Origin: JBBABP01 sp041657585
GTDB taxonomy: Bacteria > Patescibacteriota > Gracilibacteria > Absconditabacterales > Absconditicoccaceae
Length of the DNA stretch: 14,346 nt
Direction: 5' to 3'
Assembly: GCA_041657585.1 (NCBI GenBank)
Contig: JBBABP010000028.1
Coordinates: 1-14,346, forward strand
Part shown: positions 1 through 7,759 of the stretch, piece after piece
Layout: the number at the start of each line of letters is the position of its first letter
Numbering within the stretch: position 1 is the stretch's first letter
Position numbers and translations under genes: made by a program
The notes under the pieces: model-generated
What the model saw: the letters and a program-made list of their open reading frames with translations, nothing else
Told to the model about the DNA's origin: nothing
The model's database searches: none

Positions 1-404
1 AAATCATTTGGTCTAAATTCATTTTCAATATTATATTTTGTTAGTCAGTTAACGTACATCCAATTCAATGCTTTTTCAAATTCAGTAGCTCCACTGATTA
101 TATCTATACTTGTTCACAACAAATCAGTCTGATCTGAATTATTTATTATTCAAGTAGCATTATTTCAGCTCAAATTATTTCAAACATTATTATTTCAAGT
201 ATTTAAAATTACTCAAGTAATGATATAAATTTTTTTTGTAATCGGATCTATGTATATTTGAAAATTTCCAAAATCTGTTCAAGATAAATTTGTTCAGCTC
301 AAATTATTTCAAGTATCAGCGAAAGTATTTTGATTTCAACTAATTGACAGGATTGCCAATCAAAAAGCAAAAATAAATCAGATTATTATTTTTTTGTTAA
401 TCAT
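1..404 (-). CDS. Secreted Gly/Asn-rich protein with SLH-like segment (3' end outside window)
   Basis: With TGA read as Gly the minus strand is open from an ATG at 404 to the window edge (134 codons, C-terminus missing). Residues 1 to about 29 form a signal peptide: two lysines, a hydrophobic core (IIIGFIFAFGLAILSIS) and a likely cleavage after TFA. A low-complexity stretch follows with the repeated unit GNNLSG, encoded by the direct DNA repeats near 161-182 and 293-312. At the visible C-terminal end the segment ALNWMYVNGLTKY followed by EFRPND resembles an S-layer homology (SLH) unit, which anchors proteins to the cell wall. At least 11 glycines are TGA. There is no clear ribosome-binding site. 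An exported surface protein is well supported; the SLH call rests on a short match and is an inference. Confidence 0.75.
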
Positions 405-516
405 ATTAGAAAATGTTTTAATAATTAAAATTTTACACAACTTTAGCAGATGTGCCAAAAATTATTTAATAACTTATATTTAATGCAAAAAATATTTCAA
501 CCCAATCTAATTTTAA

Positions 517-798
517 TTAATTATTAAAAATTTTTTAAAAAATGAAGGGTATCAAACCCCTCAAATTTCAGCTGTGTTCTGTATTTTAGACCACCTGAAG
601 GGTGGTATAATTCAGTCTGGAGCGGGTGTACAGGAACATTTCGAACATATCTACAGTATAGTTAAGAGTTTCGACATAAAATACGCTTTACACCTACTAC
701 ACTTCTACAATGATGAGATCTCCGAGAAACAGGATATAGCAACCAAATTAAACGAGAAACAGAAGATTTTGTACGATTTTACAGAAAAAGAGGCTTAA
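517..798 (+). CDS. Small hypothetical protein, possibly 5'-truncated
   Basis: The frame is open from 517 to TAA at 796-798. The only conventional start is GTG at 574, giving 74 residues, but protein-like sequence continues upstream (NEGYQTPQISAVFCILDHLK) to about 541, where it meets a poly-A/T stretch. No ATG or ribosome-binding site precedes that part. The gene may therefore have lost its 5' end, or may use a rare start such as ATT at 520. The product is mostly helical with a charged C-terminus (KLNEKQKILYDFTEKEA). All glycines are GGN and none is TGA, unlike the neighbours, although only a few can be counted. A small hairpin (TATAGT-ATTC-ACTATA) follows the stop. I do not recognise the family. 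Confidence 0.4.
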   Translation, partial: LIIKNFLKNEGYQTPQISAVFCILDHLKGGIIQSGAGVQEHFEHIYSIVKSFDIKYALHLLHFYNDEISEKQDIATKLNEKQKILYDFTEKEA

Positions 799-935
799 TC
801 CACTATAGTATTCACTATAACTTAAAGAGGAGTGAACAATAAGAGTAGACATTTAATTTTATATATAGATGATATGCAGATAAATAAGTTGAGGGTGGAT
901 TTGATATTTTTAGATATATATGTAATATCGTAAAC

Positions 936-1715
936 ATGACAACAATATATATGGCCTTTGACGAGTCTATCACAAAAAACAGAAGTATTTGTATGCTTTC
1001 ATGTGCGGTTTTTGATAATTTGAATTTTAAAGATGACGTTGAAATGACTATCCGTCAAATCAAATCAAAACCATGATACAAAACAACATCTTTCCCTCAT
1101 TATACCGAAGACTCCTATGCTTTAAGGACTTTATTCGTAGATGAGATTAGAAGATTGAACTTCAAAGCATATGTAACCTTGCAGAAAGGGAAACAGTGTC
1201 CTACAAACACACAGAACATATATGATATATTGCTAATAGAATTTTTAAAACCATTGATTAGGAAGTATATCAAAAGATTTTGAAAAGACATAAAAATTAT
1301 TCTATATTTTGAAAATACATCCAGCAAGAAAGATAGGGATCAGACATATTTACAAAAACTGCTAAATCAGGGATTAGATAACCTCCCATGCAATATCGAG
1401 GTAAATGTTCTATTAAAGTCTGAAGATTGATGAATCACGGCTATCCCAGACTATATTTGTGGATGTCTATCTGAGTTTTTACTTAATCCAAATTCGGAGA
1501 AAGAATCTTCTAATGGCAATGCCATTTTTACCACTCTAATAAGCAATATGGGACGAATCAAGACCCTCGAGGATGGAGAATCTCACTTTTACCATCTATC
1601 AAAGTGAGAGGAAAGAGAAAAATTTATAGAACAATATAAATGAAAATTCAGTAGAGCAACGCTGTTAAATGTGTTATTAACTAGAATACGTTGAATATTT
1701 CACATATTTTCTTAG
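936..1715 (+). CDS. DUF3800-like protein next to the retron-type RT
   Basis: Code-25 reading gives 259 residues from ATG 936 to TAG 1713-1715, with seven TGA-Gly and six GGN-Gly codons. The N-terminus (MTTIYMAFDES, D9 E10) followed by a hydrophobic strand (ICMLSCAVF) has the layout of DUF3800 proteins, which begin with a strand and a DES motif. The C-terminal segment IPDYICGCLSEFL (D172) matches the second conserved acidic position of that family (xxADxxAGxL). DUF3800 proteins are thought to have an RNase H-like fold and often sit in phage-defence or mobile loci; a nuclease role here is inference. The gene ends 115 bases before the RT start with only a hairpin between, so the two probably form one locus. 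I see no good ribosome-binding site. Family assignment is moderate; function is unproven. Confidence 0.6.
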
Positions 1716-1726
1716 AATAAGACTCG

Positions 1727-1805
1727 CATAGTCCAATACTATTCATTAGGGCATGAGTTCGTGCTCGTTATACAGAATTTACCATTAACCTAGTATTGGA
1801 CTATG
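1727..1805 (+). ncRNA. Candidate retron ncRNA hairpin upstream of the RT
   Basis: A perfect 14-bp inverted repeat (CATAGTCCAATACT at 1727-1740 with AGTATTGGACTATG at 1792-1805) encloses 51 nt. An AGG/CCT pairing (1748-1750 with 1789-1791) extends the stem, and an inner hairpin forms from 1753-1757 with 1764-1768. The element ends 25 nt before the RT start codon, which is where retron msr-msd RNAs lie, flanked by a1/a2 repeats. It is short for a retron RNA (usually well over 100 nt), so it might be only part of one, or a regulatory hairpin or terminator between the two genes. There is no long T-run after it. Confidence 0.5.
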
Positions 1806-1830
1806 TTAGAATTACATATTTTTTGGATAC

Positions 1831-2757
1831 ATGGAAAATAAAGCGACCACCATTAGTACATTAGAGGATTTATGAGAACGATTGAATGTTCCCAAAGGCT
1901 TTTTCGAAAAATTTGAGGAACATAGAGAAATATCAACTTTTATGGAAAAAATAACCATCCAAAAGAGAAGATGACATTTTAGAACCGTATATAATCTATT
2001 GGATGAATCTTATAGGAATATCCTATCACAGATAAGAGACTTATTGAACAAAGGATATAATCCACCCGAGCCAGTACATTGATTCATAAAGGGGAGATCA
2101 ATCTTTACCAACGCCAAACAACATCTAGGCAAAGCAGTGGTTATAAATATCGATATTAGGAATTTTTTTGAATCTATTCCAATCAATAAAGTTAAAGATA
2201 TCTTTTTATCTCTGTGATTTTGTCCCGAGATAGCCGATGTATTATCTAAGATCACTTGCTACAACTGAGTCTTAGCGACATGATTTGCTACAAGTCCAGT
2301 TATATCAAATATAATTTGCTCCGATATGGATTTCGAGTTAGAGATATTAGCTAAAAGTGCATGTTATACTTATACCAGATATTGTGACGATATAACTTTT
2401 TCTAGTTCAAAAGAAAGCAAATTGCCAAGAAATAATATAGAAGAAATCCTAAAAAATCATGATTTTCTAATTAATGACAAAAAGTACTTCATACAAAAAA
2501 AATGATGAAATCAATACGTCACATGATTAACCGTATGTGAAAAAGATAGACCAAGAATCCCAAAAAAATTAAAGAAAAGACTAAGATTAGAATCATATTA
2601 TATAAATAAATATGGTTTTGGATGATATACAGAAAGATGAAAGAAGAGACTCTTACAATGACCTTATTCAATATCTTGACGGATGTCATACATACAAAAA
2701 TTAGAACCAAATCTTGTGAAATATATGCAGGCACATACGTGATATAGTCCATTTTAA
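1831..2757 (+). CDS. Retron-type reverse transcriptase
   Basis: 308 residues from ATG 1831 to TAA 2755-2757, the usual size of a stand-alone retron RT. RT motifs appear in order: HGFIKGRSIFTNA (RT2 region), VVINIDIRNFFESIP with the first catalytic Asp D108, TGFATSPVISN (equivalent of the retron QGxxTSP motif) and YTRYCDDITFSS with catalytic D186 and D187. The retron/group-II signature YVTGLTV is at V230-T231-G232, followed by a basic stretch (RIPKKLKKRLRLESYYINKY) as in the retron thumb. Fourteen glycines are TGA, including G151 and G232, so a standard-code reading destroys the gene. YCDD replaces the commoner YADD. Retron RTs make multicopy single-stranded DNA from an adjacent ncRNA and usually act with a neighbouring effector in phage defence. 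No DGR template repeat or group II intron domain is seen. The RT identity is strong; the retron subtype is open. Confidence 0.9.
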
Positions 2758-2820
2758 TGGTAGATTTTTTTGTATATCTAAATAGGAAGTTTTTTAGTCA
2801 ATAAAAAGTTTAAAATCAGA

Positions 2821-4005
2821 ATGTGATACCACTATATACCAAACAAGCAAATTATATATTTGGATCAGTCTGTCATTAGTAAAATGATGATGAGTATTAA
2901 CACCAAAGACAAGTCCTATCATAAAAGAGACGAGTTAGATATATGGCAAGAACTCTTTGTAAAATTAGAGACTCTAAAACAACTAGAAAAGATAGTTTGT
3001 CCATATTCAAGTTATCATGAACAAGAATCCTTAATATCCTACGATTTTGAGTCCCTACAGACCATGTATAGACACCTTGCAAATGGGATCTCTTTCACTC
3101 CAAATGAGCTTATTGAACAGCATCAAATTCACGAGAATCTTCAATCCTGGTTGAACCAAACGCCTTATGGCCCAGTACTCGATAAATCCTATGGAGTTCA
3201 TGGGAACCCAAATAGGCTCACCGAAAGAATATACGTTAATGTAGTAAGGAAGCATTCTACAGAAGAAATAGAGGGTATAAGAAAATATAAACAATGAGTC
3301 TATACAACTCTATGTAATGACATATTCAAAAGACGATCTGGAGAGAAAAACAAGTCCTTCAATGATTGGTTTATGGAAGAAGCAAAAGCTATTTGACCAA
3401 GTATATATAAAATATTTATCGGCAATCTCGTAAAGTGGGCTCAGATGGAAGAAGGATATAAAAATGGGAACGTTGATCCAAAGGATATGTTGGATATGTT
3501 TCATAATCCATATAACAACCACATTTTCACGATTAGAGAATCCATCAAAAAAAATAGAGAGACTTGTAATGAGACAGCAATAGAAAAATTACTTATTGAA
3601 TACCTAAGTAGCTCATATTTCATAAAAGTTCCTTTTATAGAAATAGAGTCCCTGCTTTATGCAGGAATAGCCCATAATGCATGCCATTGAGGACAAAAAC
3701 AACCTCCTAACGAAGGCAATACATACGATGTAAATATCATATCCAAATATTTACCTTATTGTGATGTCATGCTTGTTGATTCTTATTTTTGAGAGTTACT
3801 TAATAATGGTAATATAAAATCCAAGTTAAAAAACTATAATACACTGATTTTTCCTACTAATAAGAAATGAATCGAGGAGTTTATGAAATACCTAGATAGA
3901 ATACAAGAAGGCATAACAAAGACAGAACTAAGTTTAATAATGGAAAGTAGGGATAATGAAGAAATTAGTCCTTACATAAAATTATATGAGCAACACAGAC
4001 AATAA
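2821..4005 (+). CDS. PIN-like putative nuclease, third gene of the RT cluster
   Basis: 394 residues from ATG 2821, whose second codon is TGA (Gly), to TAA 4003-4005. It lies 63 bases after the RT on the same strand. The N-terminus QIIYLDQSVIS places an acidic residue (D15) at the end of the first strand, as in PIN domains (xxLDxxVxx). A conserved-looking YHEQE (H66, E67, E69) follows, and near the C-terminus CDVMLVDSYFGELL (D315, D320) matches the late acidic cluster of PIN nucleases. The middle is long and helical with many charged residues. PIN domains are metal-dependent ribonucleases used in toxin-antitoxin and abortive systems, so a toxic effector for the RT is a reasonable but unproven guess. 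About six TGA and fourteen GGN glycine codons. The PIN call rests on motif spacing only. Confidence 0.55.
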
Positions 4006-4044
4006 TTCAGTTTACAGGAAATCCGCACCAAAAGAGAACAATAA

Positions 4045-4356
4045 ATAACGACGACTCCATACAACAAAACCCATGAGGAACAGGCGACTATAGAGGCAGA
4101 CCAGCCGATAAACAATAGAGTAAAATCCACCATAAAGAAAGGAACAATGGAACTAGTTGCCAAGATGAAAAGCATATAGGACTGTCGTCTCTTTGAAGAG
4201 CAATGAAAACAGGGATTACAACAACATAAAGTCGATTGATGGCTATGGGCTGATAGATTCCCAAATATTATTAGCATATTAATCAATGCCCCCTTCTCTA
4301 TTAAATCAGCATTACTCTACAAAAGGGCTAGGACGATGGGCGTGGATAGGGTATAA
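4045..4356 (+). pseudogene. Possible decayed ORF after the PIN-like gene
   Basis: This is the same frame as the PIN-like gene, separated from it by its own stop (4003-4005) and a second stop at 4042-4044. Protein-like sequence runs 4045-4176, is interrupted by TAG at 4177-4179, and resumes to TAA at 4354-4356 with plausible composition, such as HKVDGWLWADRFPNII with three TGA-Gly codons in the segment. No start codon follows the internal TAG until near the end. It may be the remains of a separate gene or of a longer PIN-like protein, or a chance open frame. A hydrophobic frame on the opposite strand overlaps it and looks like its mirror. Weak evidence. Confidence 0.25.
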
Positions 4357-4574
4357 GTGCCATTCCTAGTATAACACCCGAAGAAACATATCCATTGTGT
4401 TTTATAGGGATGTATACAGACAAATAGAATACAGACACACCAACACTATATGGACACCAATTCAGCTATCTTTTTATTATGAATTAACATAGTTAGTAAC
4501 TAGATATTTGTACCAATAAAAGTTCATCAGACAAAACACAGACAAAGGGACAAGATATTAGCCAAAAATATCCT

Positions 4575-4614
4575 AAAAGCATGCCAGAGCTAACACACGC
4601 CCGCATGTTTTTTT
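4575..4614 (+). terminator. Intrinsic terminator
   Basis: AAAAGCATGC (4575-4584) pairs with GCATGTTTTT (4603-4612), 10 bp with one G-U pair, an 18-nt loop and a T-run on the 3' side. It is placed to end transcription from the RT cluster, although it lies about 570 bases past the PIN-like stop. Confidence 0.5.
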
Positions 4615-4649
4615 CAATTTTTCTAATTGAAGTAGATAACCAAAAAGAT

Positions 4650-4802
4650 AAAAAGACAGCGCCAGACAACAGTGATCATGTTTATTTATAAACAGTCAAA
4701 GTATTCTCAATAACACAAAAAGGCGGCTACCCTTAGCATTGTCTTTCGTTATTGGGAGCTTTGCACTGTTGTCTGGCGATAATAGGCGGTAGTCGTCTTT
4801 TT
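4650..4802 (+). ncRNA. Nested inverted-repeat RNA or leader before the membrane-protein gene
   Basis: A perfect 15-bp inverted repeat (CGCCAGACAACAGTG at 4660-4674 with its complement at 4764-4778) is enclosed by an 8-bp outer stem (4650-4657 with 4795-4802). Inside are GTTTAT-TT-ATAAAC (4680-4693), CAATAAC/GTTATTG (4708-4714 with 4748-4754) and a small GCTA/TAGC hairpin (4726-4737). An alternative 15-bp stem with two G-U pairs joins 4717-4731 to 4788-4802 and ends in five U, like a terminator. That stem cannot form together with the outer stem and crosses the main one. The layout fits either a stand-alone RNA or an attenuation leader for the gene starting at 4824. It contains CCCTTAGC, also seen in the Ec86 retron RNA, possibly by chance. 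Confidence 0.5.
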
Positions 4803-4823
4803 ATATATCTCAATTTCTTAGAA

Positions 4824-6328
4824 ATGGATATAAAAAAAATATGGAATGATTGTCTTCGCTCTTGAGAGGAAGAAGGAACATCTATCGTATTCGAAGAAGA
4901 AATTGATGATATAATAAATATTTTTATAGAAGATAGAATTGATCCAATGAAATTTATTTATAATCTTCAATCTTTAATCCAAGAAAAATCAATATATAAC
5001 GTAAAAAATGAAAAAAACAGACCAACAAAATCAATACAATATTTATCTTTAACTAATAAACCACCTTTAACCCCATTATGGTTTTTATCCTGATATCCTG
5101 ATGTCACATATCGATTCTTACAGAGACAAAATGAACATAAAAATGATCAAAATTATTGGGATACAGAAATAATGAGACCGTTTGGTTTGAGCAATGTAGA
5201 TAAACAACTCCGTATTGCAAACGATAATGGAGAATTATATCCTATGTATTATAGAAACCTAATAAAGTACTATAAAAATGCAACAAATAAAAGCCTTGAA
5301 GTATCAGTAGAAGAATGATCTGAAAATGATTTTTATCTAGGATATGCAGTATTAAACGCGTCATGATACAATAATGTTATTGAACTGATTGCTGAGATTA
5401 CAACAAAATATTATCTAGAACTAAACACAAGATACAAAGATGAATTTGAAGATGAATCTTATTTATTGGCTACAGCGGGGATACTAGATGCATTACCATA
5501 TGTGCATAATATGAAGACAATAAGCCCACTAGAAATAAGAGATATGGCTAGAGACGCCGTAAAACATAACACTCAAAAAGCATCCAAAAAAGATCCCTTA
5601 ATTGACTTTATAATCAAACTTGCAACTAAGATTCTGGAGATTGATACCCCCGATATGGATATCCTAGAAATAGAAGATGCATGTACAGAACAAAAAGAAC
5701 TTATAAAAAAGACCGTACAAAAAGTTAAAAAAAACTACACAAGCGAAGAGCATTTTAAAGGTCCGACAGACATCTTTATGAAAGACATAGAATTTAAGCT
5801 ATATAGAGAGATATTGTGACTTAAAAATATACGCAAAGAGAATCCAGAAGCGAAATCCGAACCAAAACCTAAAGAAAACGAAGAAACAAATCAGAAAAAA
5901 AAATGAAAGTTTTTTAAAGAAATAAAGCTAGTATTACGATTGCTGGGTGCGATAAATATTGTTTGGGGTGTGTTAACTCTTGATCGATTTATGATCATAT
6001 TTGGGATAATCTTATTTTTATGACCTTTCTTGTTTTATTATATTAAACAAAGAAAATACTTAAGAGATAATTTGGTTTATGCTTGATATAAAATGATTTC
6101 CGATATAAAGAATAATACTGGAATACATGTCATTGAAGAAAATAATTATTGATCTATATGCTTATTGTTCTATATCTGACTAATTACTTGAGCCACACAT
6201 CAGTTACGTATGTCAGATAGACAGACATTAGATCTAACTAATGCTGTTCTTCGTGATTTGGACGTGACAGTGAAAGATAAGAACACTCAACTGTTAACAA
6301 TTATGAGAGAAGCAGCAAATAACGACGA
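4824..6328 (+). CDS. Large hypothetical protein with C-terminal membrane segments (cut by assembly gap)
   Basis: About 501 codons from ATG 4824 run to the N-gap at 6329, with eleven TGA-Gly codons. Residues 1 to about 330 are soluble, mostly helical and acidic (MDIKKIWNDCLRSGEEEG at the N-terminus). A Lys/Glu/Pro-rich linker (PEAKSEPKPKENEETNQKKK) follows. Then come two hydrophobic segments at about 368-412 (LVLRLLGAINIVWGVLTL and FMIIFGIILFLGPFLFYYI) and a third near 442-460 (SICLLFYIGLITGATHQL), so the protein is probably anchored in the membrane with the large N-terminus in the cytoplasm. If the 10 N are the true length, the frame continues after the gap for 21 codons to TAA 6402-6404, but gap length is not reliable. 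I recognise no family. Its place between the RT cluster and the R-M genes makes a defence role possible, without direct evidence. Confidence 0.7.
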
Positions 6329-6338
6329 NNNNNNNNNN
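6329..6338. other. Assembly gap (10 N)
   Basis: Ten N bases, a conventional filler for a scaffold join. The true distance and the order of the two sides are uncertain, so linkage between the RT/membrane part and the R-M/integrase part rests on the scaffolding. Confidence 0.99.
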
Positions 6339-6340
6339 TG

Positions 6341-6460
6341 AAAGTCATGTCATTCTGAATGGAAACATTCATTCTCTTCGTGCATTACGGAAAATCTGCA
6401 ATAACAGATATTAAAAATCGCCTTTTGAATGATTTTGGTGGGGTTGATTTTAAATTGTAA
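6341..6460 (+). pseudogene. Orphan C-terminal coding fragment after the gap
   Basis: The sequence just after the gap is open in two frames. One (6339-6404, in phase with the upstream membrane protein if the gap is exactly 10) gives about 21 codons, including KSCHSEWKH. The other (6341-6460) gives 39 codons ending NDFGGVDFKL and a TAA. Either could be the tail of a gene mostly lost in the gap. The second is the longer and looks more protein-like, but this is a weak judgement. Confidence 0.3.
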
Positions 6461-6580
6461 CTATCTTGATCATAAAGTACTTTCTCTGTAATCACTTCGA
6501 AAACAATTTATTATAAATTGCATCAAGAAGAAAAATACTTATATATATAAATAACTTTTACCTTTAAGGATATAAGCTCT

Positions 6581-7758
6581 ATGGTACACAGCAATCTTAC
6601 TAACGCAAAAAAAACAAAAAACGATGAGTTTTATACTCAGTATGTCGATATTCAAAAAGAAATTGAATCGTATCTAGAGTATAATCCAAATACATTTAAT
6701 GGTAAAGTAGTTTACTGTAACTGCGACGATCCTTTTGAAAGTAATTTTTTTCGTTATTTCGTACTTAATTTCAACAAACTTGGATTAAAACAACTTATCA
6801 CCACCAGTTATAAACCATCACCTATTGCCAATACCCAACTTAGTCTGTTTGGAGATGATAAAACACTCATAAAGGTCAAAGGTCGCCCTAAGGTCACCGC
6901 AAACAAATTTGTTATCAACGAAGTAAAAGATAAGATGGAGATGGTGAGTTCAATTTGAAAGATATCGCATTACAACTAAAGGCAAACAAAAATAATGAAT
7001 GGACCCCGATAGAATGAGATGGTGATTTTCGTAGTCAGGAATCTATTGATTTACTAAAAAAATCTGACATTGTGGTAACAAATCCACCATTTAGCCTGTT
7101 TCGCAAATATGTTCAGCAACTAGTCGATTATAATAAAAGTTTTTTGATTATCGGCAATATGAATGCAATTACCTACAAAGAGATATTCCCACTTATAAAA
7201 GATAATAAAATTTGGATTGGAGTTTCCATGGATGGTAGAAACAAATGGTTTCAAGTTCCAGAAAGCTATCCCATCAATGATAATGTTGCCAATTCAAAAA
7301 TAGAAAACGGTAAAAAATTTTTGTTTGTAAAAGGTTGTGTATGGTTTACCAATCTTGATCATGGTAGACGTCATCAGCCATTACCACTTATGACAGAGAC
7401 AGAAGTTATAAAATTTAGCACAAAAAAACCTTTTACTAAGTATGACAACTATGATGCAATAGAAGTTCCACAGGTCAAAAATATTCCGAGTGATTATAAA
7501 GGCGCTATGGGTGTACCGATTAGTTTCTTACACAAGTACAATCCTGATCAGTTTAATATTTTAGGAACGAACGATAATGGTCTTATTGATAATAAATTCA
7601 AGATAACGCCAGGTTTAACAAAAAAATTTGTAGATGACTATTATAAATCCGGTGGGACATGAGCATATAGGGAGGGGAATCCTACTGCCGGTTACTATGA
7701 AAATAGTATTGCAAAAATGGCCTATAAGAGAATTTTTATTAAACATAAGGGAAAATAA
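6581..7758 (+). CDS. EcoRI-type adenine-specific DNA methyltransferase (one frameshift)
   Basis: The N-terminal part (NAKKTKNDEFYTQYVDIQKE, then VVYCNCDDPFESNFF) and the C-terminal part (VVTNPPFSLFRKYV, then FLIIGNMNAITYKEIFPLI) match the EcoRI methylase family (PF13651). The NPPF catalytic motif is at 7081-7092. These enzymes transfer methyl from SAM to adenine N6 and protect DNA from the partner nuclease. The start ATG 6581 has AAGGA about 10 bases upstream. The two parts lie in different frames: the family sequence leaves the first frame near 6930 and resumes at 6934 (DGDGEFNLKD), which fits loss of one base in GATAAGATGG. It is either a sequencing error or a real inactivation. Two glycines are TGA against about 22 GGN. 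The nuclease gene starts one base after the stop, so the two are an operon. Confidence 0.85.
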
Positions 7759-7759
7759 C

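Larger units (their letters stand above)
4006..4823. other. 818-base intergenic region with decayed ORF, terminator and structured RNA
   Basis: No intact gene is visible here on either strand under code 25. It holds remnants of a reading frame in the first 350 bases, a stretch without clear signals (about 4360-4570), a hairpin terminator near 4575-4614 and a nested inverted-repeat structure at 4650-4802 that ends 21 bases before the next start codon. Confidence 0.6.

Noticed and set aside
840..932. Short plus-strand frame after AAAGAGGAG
   Set aside because: A good Shine-Dalgarno-like motif, but no start at the right distance and no recognisable product.
1831..2757. RT as part of a diversity-generating retroelement or group II intron
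   Set aside because: No template/variable repeat pair was seen, and there is no intron maturase domain or intron RNA; size and VTG motif fit retrons.
3972..4286. Hydrophobic minus-strand frame of about 104 residues
   Set aside because: It overlaps the end of the PIN-like gene and mirrors a charged plus-strand frame; no ribosome-binding site, no conserved motif.
4660..4778. Integron attC site
   Set aside because: The palindrome lacks the RYYYAAC/GTTRRRY core boxes, and no tyrosine integron integrase is present.
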